From the NCBI GenBank assembly GCA_009792885.1, contig WMCF01000080.1:2766785-2830784 (forward strand): a DNA stretch of 64,000 bases. Direction: 5' to 3'. The stretch is from Eremophila alpestris peregrina. Lineage: Eukaryota > Chordata > Aves > Passeriformes > Alaudidae. Both the position numbers and the translations under genes were made by a program. This document shows positions 53,537 through 64,000 of the stretch, piece after piece (positions within the stretch are counted from its first letter, which is position 1; each line of letters opens with the position of its first letter). The notes beneath the pieces are model-generated. The model had not been told where the DNA came from. It saw only the letters and a program-made list of their open reading frames with translations, and did no database searches.

Positions 53537-54197
53537 GACTGTTAACCCTCCCCTCCTAATGCAATCCAAAAGTCCATTCTTTTGCTTCATAAAGAGAAAA
53601 TGCCTTGAGTTTTGTATGTACCGTGGATATACAGATGTAGTGTTTTCAATTAATGCACAAGTTATGATAACGTATTGAGCTTATGTGTGTTGATTTGCTC
53701 TCATTGGTATTTTAGGACTATTGCACCTGACTGAAAAGAGACATTTCTGTCATGTATCAAAAGTTTTCAGACAACAATATAAAACAGTGCATAAAATGTC
53801 AAGGAAAGACCCTGATGTCAGTCCCAATGATAGATGTTCTTACTTAAAGAAAATAGAGGGATTTTTATATTCTTACTTTCTGTTAGAGGTTATGTAAATT
53901 TTTAAAGAGACTTGCAGCATTTTTAGCGATTTTAGAATATCCTGAAGGCAACTTTGTGTTGTTACTGCTGGCAGAGTTTTCAGTTTGATTTTCAGAAATA
54001 TGTTTAATGGCCCTAAAGTTGGTAGCAGAACACAAAGTTACATGTCTTCATGGGGTAACAGGAAGTAATTTTCTGCAGAACTGTCAGGAGCAGAAAATAC
54101 CCATTCCTTTGCTTCAGAACAGTGCAAATCTTGATTTAAATCTGAATTTCAGCACAAGTAATTTTTCAGCAAAAGTATGTCTGTTAATATAAAATCT

Positions 54198-54223
54198 AAA
54201 AAAAAAAAAAAAAAAAAAAAAAA
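54198..54223 (+). repeat. 26-bp poly-A followed by A-rich sequence
   Basis: A run of 26 A residues is followed by G, more A residues and an AAC-rich tail to about 54260. It could be a retroposed tail or simple slippage; no source element is recognisable upstream. Confidence 0.85.
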
Positions 54224-56986
54224 GAAAAAAACCAACAAAACAAACAAAAACATGAACAGAAAAACCACAAGCTGAAATTAAAGCAATTTTTTTCTCTCTA
54301 GGAAGAATTTCACTGACAATTTGCTGTACAGTCACAGCATTAAAACAGCAATGATAAAAGACTTCAAGTTGTACAACAAAGGCCTGGGATATTTTCATTT
54401 AAATAAATTGTAACAATATTACATTTATTTATTAAGTTTTAAGTTAGAAGAAAAATTGGTAGGGGCTAAATATTACAGGAAAACAAAGAAAGAAAATGTA
54501 GGATATATTCTAAATGGCTTTTGTTAGCCTGTAGATTCTGGTTATGATTGTCAAAAGGATTTTCTTATTGAGAGTTTTGGTGCATCCTTCTTAGTTTTTT
54601 ATTCTGTGAGGTATTCCTACTGGTTTTGACAGTAATTCCTTGATTCTGGGTTTGAATGTATAAATCAGGACAGTTCTTAGAGAGTCCAACACTGTTTAAT
54701 CTGTTAAATGAAGATATCCAGGGAATTAAGACTCCATAAGGACACATAAGGACTCTTCTGTGAACTGAGTAGGCTCTGTAGGGGGCTACAGGTGCAGTGA
54801 GTGAAAAGGTAGTGACCTGAGTTTGGTTACTGAGTGGGAAGAACTTGAGCATAAAGGATGAGGACAAGGGAAAGTTAAGTATTTTTTAAGGAAGTAGTTT
54901 TTCTGAAACTGGGCAAAATAACCCCACAAAACCTCATCTGCCCATTTACTGATTTCTAGAAACACAAATGAGATGTAACAATTTAATAGTATCTATCCCT
55001 TTGCTTCATCACCTTTCTAAAATCAGCCAGATGTACATTACCAGATACCTTAGTAAAATGTCCAGTGTGCAGAGATGCAGTAACTAGACTCACCTTGGAG
55101 ACTTCAGCTAAAGCTTGCCAAAGCAATGCAACAAGACAATTGTGTAAATGGGCCACCTACCAATTTATTCAGTTAAAATTCTCTTGCTCTTATGAATACC
55201 ATTGTAGCATGTAATGACTGGCAATGCTTTTTTATGTCCTTCCAAAATTTCATCACAAAATAAAACTAATTCTTCTGTGAGTGGGAGGGAGTAAGAATCT
55301 AGTTCAGGGTCTGTCACTTTCTTATGGTGATGGTTATGGATGTCTTTTTTTTTCTTTTTTCTTTTTTTTTCCAATTTTTTTTCCTTTTCCAGCAACAAAT
55401 TAATGATGAGCTTCTTCCTGCTGCTTTTTTTTGTAAAAAAACCCTGAGGGTAGATCCAGTGCTGAGACTCTCAAGCCTTTTTCTCACTGCCAGAAACCAA
55501 TTAGCATTCTCAGAAAATATTTTTAGACTAATACCTTCTGGCTTACCTGAGACAGAGTGTTCAGTACATCCTTCTCACATTGGTATTTACTCTTGAATTG
55601 ATACTCCATTAGTAAAGTCAAAGTGAAGGAAATTTGATAATTTTATAATTGAACCAATAATAATTTGGCTCTTCCCCAAAGCTAATAAATTCTTCTATAT
55701 TTTTACTGTAAGGTCAAAAATAAACAGCTTTGTTTCTGTCATTGTTCAAGATAACGTCTCAGTATTTTATTTAAAAGTTATTCAGAACATCTAGAAGTCT
55801 GATTATTTCTTGTTTGGGTTTATTTCAAAAGAGTGTTTTTACTAATTACTACAGGGAAAAGAACATACTCAGAAATTGGTGACACTTCATACCATTGCTC
55901 TCATCCCCTAGAATGAATGAGGGAATCCCTACATTAGTTTATCTTCTCAGTGGCTAACTATAGGTTATTTTTCTGCTGTGAACTAGCCAAAAGTCAAGGA
56001 CTTGCTTTCCTGCAGCAGTCTTTCTGCCACATATCCACCATGGGGAGAGTGTAAGCTTCCTGGTGCACTGACCTGATGAGATGTCCAGCTCCTGGACACA
56101 CATATGGGTACTTTCTGGTTTTGGAGGATGTTTTTCATGACAGCTAATTAAAACCTTCAGTACACTGGTGCTTTATGGTTGTAACTCACCATTAACCAAT
56201 AAGCAGAATAGTTCCATGTTGCAGTTACTGAACCTTTACAAGCTATTTTATTGCAATTTTGGGTTATTTGCTAGCTAACTGGAGTGTGCTTCAAGTACTG
56301 CAGGCTTATCAAGCCTAATCAGAAGTTTCAGTGTGAATGCAGGACTTCAGGTGCCAGAGATCGCACTAATTAGTCTGTACTGCCTTCTGGTAACAAGATC
56401 TGGAGAGTGTCTTAATTGTCAGTGGTTGGGCTTTTCCATTTTAGTTTAGTCTAAAAACAGTGCTCTTTATCGTCCTTTCATTTTATAACTGCTAATGATC
56501 TATTACCAGTCAGTTATACCAGACTGCTATAGATTGCTACCTATTCCATAGCAGTCTATTGTTCTTTGGGAAGTTAAGTTTATCCAGGTCTGTGTATGTA
56601 AGCACTGCAGACTAGATATCAACAAATACATTACATATTCAAAGCAATTTTATATTTTTCACGCTTTGTGTAATACTATGTCTCTAAATTTCCTAGGATT
56701 ATGTAATTGACAACTTTCAGTGTGAAAGCCAAGCAAAGTTATATGGGAAAAAAACCTCATAATAATTATGCTGCCTGTCTTGTAGAATTAGCTTGAACCT
56801 ATGTAAGTGGGGATGGAGTACATTTTTATATTTTGTCCCCTCTTTTCTGCCTATAATGCTTTTTTCTTTCTGTTGTACTTCTCCCTACCCCACAGCCCAT
56901 TTCCTTCCCAAGTCTTCCTTTCTCTTTTCCTCAGTGGGATGATGGTGTCACTGTCTAGCATTCCTGTTGTTTCTCCCTGTTTGCAG

Positions 56987-57115
56987 CTATCTTAATGACT
57001 TGGACCGCATAGCAGATTCCACCTACCTGCCAACCCAGCAGGATGTGCTCAGAGTTCGAGTTCCAACAACGGGGATCATTGAATATCCGTTCGACTTACA
57101 AAGTGTCATCTTCAG
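56987..57115 (+). CDS. GNAQ: GNAQ exon 4 (residues 159-202, switch I)
   Basis: The exon completes Tyr159, encodes 42 codons (160-201) and ends with two bases of Arg202. It contains linker 2 and switch I: LRVRVPTTGIIEYPF, with the catalytic arginine R183 encoded by CGA at 57057-57059 and the magnesium-binding T186. The block DLQSVIF at the end separates GNAQ from GNA11 and GNA14 (DLENIIF). The acceptor is TTTGCAG behind a long pyrimidine tract, and the donor is AG/GTAGGA. Its 129-bp length equals the mammalian exon. Against human GNAQ from memory, changes are V167I, P170S and A171T, all before switch I. Confidence 0.97.
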
Positions 57116-58082
57116 GTAGGAAACAACGTTTCAGCACCCACTTGCTTTGTTTCTTTTGTTTCCTTTTACATTGGCAACGCCAAGTAAGCATGTTGGAATG
57201 AAGTACATAGAAAGCAATTATTCTGTTTCTAAAATTTGAGCTTGATCAGTTGGCAATTGTCCAGATATATTTAGGAGCTCATGTTAAATATGTCAGAAGG
57301 ATCAAAGACAATTAGGTTTATTATTTTTGAGACTAGTTTTTACTGATAGAAAACCTGCAATTTGTCTTCTCAATAATATATGTCAAAGTTTCGCTGTGCA
57401 TAATAATCTGAACATACAACTGTATGTCCTTATCATACATGTAAATTACAGAATAAAGGGTAGTTTAAGTTATCATTAAATAAGGGTTACCATTTGTGTA
57501 GTTGATTTTTAGAGAGATATCACCCTACTTTAATGCAAGTACAATTGTTTAAAAAATAACTGCAGAATTGTAATTACAAGTTAGACACCTGTGTTTGCAC
57601 TAAGACATGGGGTGAAGTGGGAATACACTGCAAGCAAACATGAGTTTTGATTTTGGCTATCAAAACCCTTAGTAGATATGTATTGTTTTCTATTTGTCTG
57701 CTTAAAATGGGGCAGCTGTAGCAAGTTGTGGATTTTGATTCTGATGTGTGTGTGGGGGAAATGGGGTCTGTTTTGTTTGTGTGTGTTGCTGAATATGTGG
57801 GGCATACATTGCCAAATCATTGCTCATGAGACCTTTGTCTCTCATAATTCTGAGGGGTTTGCAACTCACAACAGTTCAAATACAGAAAACCCATTGGACT
57901 TACAGCAAACATGGTTAACTGTCTGCTCACAACAGATTCTATCAAATATCAGTGGAAAAAATTATTAAGAAAACCAAACAAAATTGTGTTTTTAACAAAA
58001 TTCTTTACTTTTGTTGTGTTTGTGGTTGGTTGTTTATATGTTAAGGCTGTTTGTGGAGCTGATGTGGCTGTTAATTTTGCAG
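57116..58082 (+). other. GNAQ: GNAQ intron 4
   Basis: This 967-bp intron is the only short one in the window. It starts GTAGGA and ends TTTTGCAG. I see no repeat, RNA gene or coding sequence; the moderate GT-rich part near 57738-57795 is simple sequence. Confidence 0.93.
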
Positions 58083-58212
58083 AATGGTGGATGTAGGAGG
58101 CCAACGATCAGAAAGAAGAAAATGGATACATTGCTTTGAAAATGTCACATCTATCATGTTCCTAGTAGCACTTAGTGAATATGATCAAGTGCTTGTGGAG
58201 TCCGATAATGAG
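58083..58212 (+). CDS. GNAQ: GNAQ exon 5 (residues 202-245, switch II)
   Basis: The first base completes Arg202, followed by 43 codons from Met203 to Glu245. It carries the G-3 motif DVGGQ with the catalytic glutamine Q209 (CAA at 58102-58104), switch II (RSERRKWIHCFENV), strand beta-4 (SIMFLVALSEYD) and the GNAQ/GNA11-type VLVESDNE. All residues match human GNAQ as I remember it. The acceptor is TTTTGCAG and the donor is GAG/GTAAGC. Its 130-bp length equals the mammalian exon. The open frame runs 78 codons past the donor, but this is intron sequence. Exons 6 and 7, with the NKKD guanine-specificity motif and receptor-contacting C-terminus, lie beyond the window. Confidence 0.98.
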
Positions 58213-61200
58213 GTAAGCAATTGTCAAGAAAACCCATGTGTTCAAAAAATAATAGTTTTACCAGTCCATTCCCAGGTGTTTTCTAAATGCATCTACAATC
58301 AATCATGCACAACTGGGACCCAAGGGGGTGAGGAGCACTTCAAGGGTCAAAGGGGAGGAAGGGTTCAGTCTTCAAGTAGGGCTAAGCTGACCCACTCTAT
58401 GAAGGATTCAAAGTCTCTATTTTGTGTTGAGGAGGAATATAGTTGAATACAGAGATATTGTTCAGTTACTGTTATGAGCAAAGGCACAATAATAGGTGGT
58501 GTAAATTAAGACAAAATTTATAGATTCCTAAGGAACAGTAAACTCCATTCCTTTGACTTAAAGGCCAAGGTGTATATTGTATTTTTATTTCTAAAAAACA
58601 GGATAAGTAAGCACGTGGGTGGGCTGAGGGTTCAAAGCACACTATCCATTATTTTGAATGCCGTTTTGAATGAAGACCAAGGTGAGGGTATTTTGTCTCC
58701 CCTGAGGTCTCTTTTAAGTTACTCATCAAACTTTCATGAATTTTCCTCATTAGCACTGTCTGTGCAAATCTCTCAGCACATACTTCAAAAAGTTAGATAA
58801 AAAAGGAGAATATTTGACAATGTCTTCTTCATGGGTGCATACAAGTTGCACTGTTTAAGACAGTGGTTGACATAAAGTAAAACAGATGTCCCTGGACAAT
58901 CACAATTTTGTATGTTGAACTTTCTTTAGGATTCATTTTTTTAAAAAGCCTTGGAGATCTGGAAACTTTTATATTAGTAGTGTTTTCATAAAGCAGAATT
59001 ATTGTTATGTTAATTGTATAATTATCTGTGTCGTTCAAAGCTGAATTTCCAGGAATTATGATGTGGTCTATGCCATCTTCATCTCCTGTAATTTTGGAAG
59101 CTAGACATATATAGTTAAAAAAGATAAATCTGTCAGACTTGGTTTGTTTCAAGTCAAGCAGGAAATGTCTGGTGCCATGTTTTTCTATTTGCATTGTTCT
59201 TCTGTAGCCACAAAGTCAACACACAAATACTCAGCATTTTAATTATACAAATCAAAGCAAAATTTATTGGAAATTGCATAAAGAAAAATAAGTTGTGATA
59301 ATTTTCAAATGCTATTCTAACTATCCCAAATAAGCTTCATGGAAGTCAAAGCCTTCTTGCAGGAGGTTTTTACACCCCACTACTGAACTATTTGTGTTTC
59401 TTTTTAACAACAGAGGAGAACTTCTGAACCTTTTTGACTTTTAGTTTAAAATATATTCATGACTTTACTTCAAATCAGTTTTTGTTTTTAAGTCACACAT
59501 ACATAGCCTGGTAGGGTTTCCAGCACACTTAGGCCTGTGTTACTCTTAACTCTGAAAAGGATCCAGACAGTCTTAGAGCTGAGCACCAATACAGGCAGCT
59601 TAAATTTTGGCTTTCAGCAAACTTGTAGCCTGTCTCTAGATTTTGTTGGTATGCCAGGACACTGCCTTTTTCCCTTCTTTTTCTCTCCCCAGTATCTCTA
59701 AACATTGCAGTCCCAGAATTAGAGGAAGAATATGTTTATTTATTCCAAAGCATAGTTTGTCTGAATGTGGGTGTGGCAGAAATAGGACTTTAAATGTGTT
59801 TGTTGACACCTTGAATTAAGACATTCAACCAGTAAAGATATTTTGTTCTTCACTGAGGTCTGACAACCTCAGGAGGGAAGTCAGGGATTTAATATGAAGA
59901 CTTTGGTAACCAGCCAAGAGATACTTTTCACACTTAGCTTTAAATTGTGGACCAGGGTTGAAATTTTAGCACCAAAGTGAAGGGAGTGTGTGTGTGAATG
60001 CTCTACTTTCTTAATATGTGTGCCATCAGTGTGATACTAGGATAGAATCTAATCATTCTTTGGTCTTTGTGTCTCATATTGAAATTAAAATATCTGACTT
60101 GACAATTTACAGTGTTCTGCTATTTCCTGTTCATTGCTTTCATGGCCTGATTAAAATAAGATTTTTGTAAGGTGGCCTACTTTCTTTTTCTAATTAGTCC
60201 ACTGTAAATGGCCTGAAGTCTCATTTCCTGTAGTACATTTTTACAAAGAAAAGTGTAGTGTTGAAATCGTTTGTGTCATCCTTTTTAGTTAATGCAGCTT
60301 TTCATTATTATAATTTCCATGAGTAAATAGAAATCTTTAAAAAGTACTATTTTCTATTGGGGAGGGTGATTTGGGTTGGTGGTAATTATATGGCCTTTCT
60401 CATTAGGAAATAAAAACTCTTGATTTTTATTTCAAAATGTAGTGCCTGATGAATGGTCAGTTGTAACTCTTTCTTGTTTCTTTCCATGTTTATTTTATTC
60501 AAGAGAAATACATTTGGATTATAAATCAGATGAGGTTACAGTTAGTTGGGAGTCTTCATTAGTGTCTCCTGCTGGATATATGTGAGGTGGAGCTGGGAAC
60601 TGTTTCTATTTTCATGCCCTTGAAGGACCTAAGAATTAAAAGTTCTGAGGAATATAACTCTTGTATAAGGGGACATATTTAGAAAATACGGCAAGAGTTC
60701 AGACTGCCTGTTACTCAGAGACATGTGCAGGATGACTTCTAAATGACACATCTATGGAATTCTACTCCCCTGGCAAATATCTGAAGAGTTGGGAGCTTCA
60801 GTCCTGAAGATAAGCGTGCCTGGATGCCGACTGTATTTTAGCTATGATTTCTCTTACAGGCAATATTCAGACTCAGTGGCATCTCTTTTAGGTGTCTGTC
60901 TAGATTATGCATAACTTAATTTGGGTACATAAAACAAAATGGGGAGAGTCAGTAAGGATGGTATATTTTACCAATCCGGCAAAAATTTCAGCTGATGTAC
61001 AGTCATTAAATACTTCTCTTCTAACAAACACAAAGGAGAGATAGTTAGCTGTTCCAAATTCTGCCCTTAATAAAATAGAAAGTCTGTCTAGGAAAATGAG
61101 AACAAAATTTGAACCAGAAGACACAATACACTAATTGCATTAATAGTATTGTAAATTAAGTAAATGTTCCATCAGTCCAGTGTGATGTGACAAAGGACAA

Positions 61201-64000
61201 CATGTCATAAATTAAAGTATTAGACATTTGACCTTTTCATTTTTTCAGAAAACTCCAATAGGATTAAAGGTGAGATAAAAAAATGAAGGAATCATCTCTC
61301 TTTTAAATGGATTTATGATATATTATGTCTTGAGAGTCATTCTCTGGCTCTGAATTATCCCAGCAAATTTGGTGAAATTTGAGGTTTTATCAAATGGCAC
61401 AGTTTAGAGCTTTTTCTTATGTTTAAAATCAACTTATTTTTAAAAATAAAGTGGTTTTTTCTAGATTTTCAGGATATATGGCATTTGAATATGTATTAGA
61501 GGTAGCTCCTTTCAACATATCAAATCTCAGCATCTCAGTGCAATAATTAGAAAAATGAGTTCCAGTGTTGTAAGAGAACCATAATCACTGAAAGAATTAG
61601 ACACATAAAAGCATACCTGTAAAATAGAGTTCCTTTAAAAAGTGGTTTTCATTATCTTTGCACAGCCAGTTAAGTACTTAGAAACAGCAAAACAGAGAAT
61701 AGTGTCTATTGAAGCTTGTACATATTTATTAGTGCACTAAAAGTCTTGAGGTATATAAGATTTCATATAGTTTAGCTCTGTGTATAGCTCTGTGGTGGTT
61801 ATGTGTGTTTTTATTTTTCTAGGGTTCTCAGAGGAAAACTAGGAAAGACAGAATACAATTTCCTCAGTTCAGCTAAATTAATTAATTAATAGGCTAAGTG
61901 AAAATTAAAAGTTTTCTGGAACTATCAAAAAGTAAATGCTGTCTTTCCTGAGACATTTTCAGGGGCTGCAAAGCGACAGAGATATTAGACAGCATGAAGT
62001 ATGCATTGATAAAAGATGATTTTTATGTGTAAGTCATGATGACTATTCTTAACTTTAAGATATCTTGGGGGAAAGTGCCAGTTCAGATTATTCTCATCAG
62101 AGACAGTACATTTTGGTTAAACTGTAGAATGTGAAATTCTTACAGGATTGGAGGTAAATTGTGAACCTCCTTGGTAAGAGGAGATTGTTGATAAGTAGAG
62201 TACTGTACCTTTTAAAAAATACCATTTGTTTTAAAGCCCTTTTTAAAGTTTGTACTATGTCTTAAGAAATTACATTTGATTTAGCTGCAGCCAAAATTGG
62301 TAATTTTTACATTATAATGTCATGGAATTTCTCTTAAAACAGTAGCAGCTTCCCTTCCATCATCAAACTGTCACTCAATTTTCATTAAAATTTTATTAAA
62401 AGTACCATCTGCTTATAATCCATGTATTTACAGGTTTGATCTCCGATTACAGTTCTTGTGGGAAAAGATTGTAATGGATGAAGCAGGCAGGAATGGCTTA
62501 AGAATTCTGAGATTTTGAAATAATAGGAAATCCTAGACACACTATTCTATAGGTCTTTTCCAACCTAAACCATTCCATGATTCTGTGCCTTCATACTGTG
62601 TCTAATACTGCCATTACTTCCTGTCTGTTCTTCTTTCACACAAGTTGTTTTCCAGGATCTGACTCTCCTGAGAGCTTGGCAAATGCTAAATTGCTCAATG
62701 GACATAAAAAAAAAAAAAAAAAAGCCATAAAGATAATTTCTCCATCTTTTGTCCACTAGCTTTCACTTCCTTGCAATACAGTTTGTTGTGTTTAAGGATC
62801 ATCTAGCCTGGTATGATAACCAGATCGAATCTCTTTTGTTCCAGTCTTGATCAGTCCCTTTTGAAATATTCTAGCATAGATTTTTGCATGAGATGCAATT
62901 CTCCTCATTCTAAACTGAAGGAGTTCCTCAGAAACTTGTCTAAACCTGCTCCATTGTGCTGTTATGTGACATACAGTGGTGTAGCAGCCAGATGTGTGAA
63001 GACTGCTGCTTGCACTAGTTGAGAATTCTGATGTTGTAATTTCATGCTCCCTCATTTTGTGTTCAGCATCCCATTGTCTTACAGCTTTTTATCCTGAGTT
63101 GACAGACTTCTAGAGCAGTGGCTGTTACTTACAAAGTGCAGCTGTGATCCCCCATTAAGTCTTCCATGTTTCTGAAGTGTAGAATATCAGGTTCATTTAC
63201 TAGTACCAGATGTTTACATGGCACTAGCAGTAGGAAGGCATAATTTTGTTATTTGAGATGTGAACAGAACCAGTAGGTCTGGAAGTGGCTTGAGCAACAT
63301 TTCCAGTAGCCATTGCACATGTTTCAGGGGGTCTCAGACAACCTGGAATATCTGTATCTCTGGAACAGGATAGATGAAAGGAAGAAGGGACCATCTGACG
63401 GAGTCTCTTATGGAAGCAGCATGGGGCAAAATACTCCAGGAAGAAAGTTGCTCTTAAAAATGTTTTGTGCAAAACATTATCAAGAGGGGATCATTAAAGT
63501 GACTTAATAGTCTGTAAATGCAATGGCCATCAGTAAAACTGTTTTTGACTTGGTGTTCCTATATCAAGAGGGCTGAAAGTAGAATTATTTGTTTAGAGAG
63601 GCAGGATCTCCATCCTGAAGAAATAAGTTCAAAGCTTCACTGAACACAGCCATGAGTAAAATGATTAGGATGACAAAATTTTTCCTGCTGGAAGCAAGTT
63701 GTACCTGGTGACTTCCATGTAAAGATCCACTCCAATGTAAATTCTTTTTTGAGTCTAAAAAAAGCATTGTGTGACATGTGAAAGGAAGAGTTTTTTCTTT
63801 GTTTCCTTGGGGAGCATCTTTGTAGTCATGTCAAGGTTTTTCCATAGCTTCTTTAATACCACTGAAGAACCCTACTTTATTTGACAGTGGATATCTGCAT
63901 TAATGTAGTTACCTTCACAATACTTAATTTACACTGAAGAACTGTCTTGCAATTTTATCAGATGAAGGCAGAACAGGATATTAAGAAAATTAGGGCTTCA
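58213..64000 (+). other. GNAQ: GNAQ intron 5, 5' portion
   Basis: This AT-rich intron extends to the window end without reaching exon 6. It holds a short CR1 3' tail (about 62535-62588) and an 18-bp poly-A (62706-62723). A 121-codon minus-strand open frame at 58829-59194 has no recognisable domain and is probably chance. I see no RNA gene or exon in the rest. Confidence 0.9.
62535..62588 (+). mobile_element. CR1 LINE terminal tail
   Basis: The last about 50 bp of a CR1 element is visible: AGGTCTTTTCCAACCTAAAC, then CATTCCATGATTCTGTG, the typical 3' terminus. Upstream similarity is lost. This is a very short, 5'-truncated or eroded copy. Confidence 0.85.

Larger units (their letters stand above)
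43960..56986 (+). other. GNAQ: GNAQ intron 3
   Basis: This 13-kb intron starts with a perfect donor and ends with a strong pyrimidine tract and TTGCAG at 56981-56986. It holds a G-run (44221-44231), a TAG microsatellite (46440-46489), a long sense CR1 (about 46535-47330), a CpG- and motif-rich candidate enhancer (about 51120-51420), a solo LTR (52891-53536) and a 26-bp poly-A (54198-54223). Nothing coding is seen outside the CR1 remnant. Confidence 0.9.

Noticed and set aside
54760..54800. Second CTCF-like site around a GTAGGGGGC block
   Set aside because: Several positions outside the central G-run disagree with the CTCF consensus.
3372..58212. Assignment to GNA11 or GNA14
   Set aside because: FENPYVDAI, DLQSVIF and NDLDRIAD are GNAQ-type; GNA11 and GNA14 have DLENIIF and different helical-domain residues.
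3372..58212. Processed GNAQ pseudogene
   Set aside because: The coding blocks are separated by introns with proper GT/AG sites, have matching phases, and contain no stops or frameshifts.
58213..58446. Exon 5 extension past its donor
   Set aside because: A good GTAAGC donor ends the exon at the exact mammalian position; the extra 78 codons are intronic.
1..64000. A previously undescribed multi-gene system, CRISPR array, operon or RNA gene
   Set aside because: The window is a single vertebrate gene with long introns. No direct-repeat array, tRNA or rRNA signature, or second set of coding exons was found.

Overview
The window is vertebrate nuclear DNA, AT-rich and almost entirely intronic. It carries four consecutive coding exons of one gene on the + strand. 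Translation of the exons gives an uninterrupted Gq-class G-protein alpha subunit, from residue 46 (split codon) to residue 245. Diagnostic residues (FENPYVDAI, DLQSVIF, VESDNE) fit GNAQ rather than its paralogues GNA11 or GNA14. Exon 1 lies upstream of the window and exons 6 and 7 lie downstream.

The host looks like a bird, and probably a songbird. The interspersed repeats are CR1 LINE fragments with the typical avian 3' ends, plus two solo LTRs of types I associate with passerine endogenous retroviruses. Avian GNAQ maps to chromosome Z, so the window is probably Z-linked; this is inferred from synteny and cannot be read from the sequence.

Layout: end of intron 1 (1-3371, one CR1 fragment); exon 2 (3372-3556); intron 2 (3557-43804, about 40 kb, with three CR1 pieces, one antisense solo LTR, several low-complexity tracts and a CTCF-like motif); exon 3 (43805-43959); intron 3 (43960-56986, with a TAG microsatellite, a long CR1 fragment, a candidate CRE-containing enhancer and a second antisense solo LTR with a perfect 5-bp target-site duplication); exon 4 (56987-57115); intron 4 (57116-58082); exon 5 (58083-58212); beginning of intron 5 (58213-64000, one CR1 tail).

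Exon lengths of 185, 155, 129 and 130 bp, and their phases, match the known mammalian GNAQ structure. The P-loop, switch I arginine (R183) and switch II glutamine (Q209) are all intact, so this is a functional locus. I found no second gene, RNA gene, CRISPR array or novel multi-gene system. The points worth a second look are regulatory and repeat-derived features in the introns and the pattern of amino-acid substitutions in the exons.
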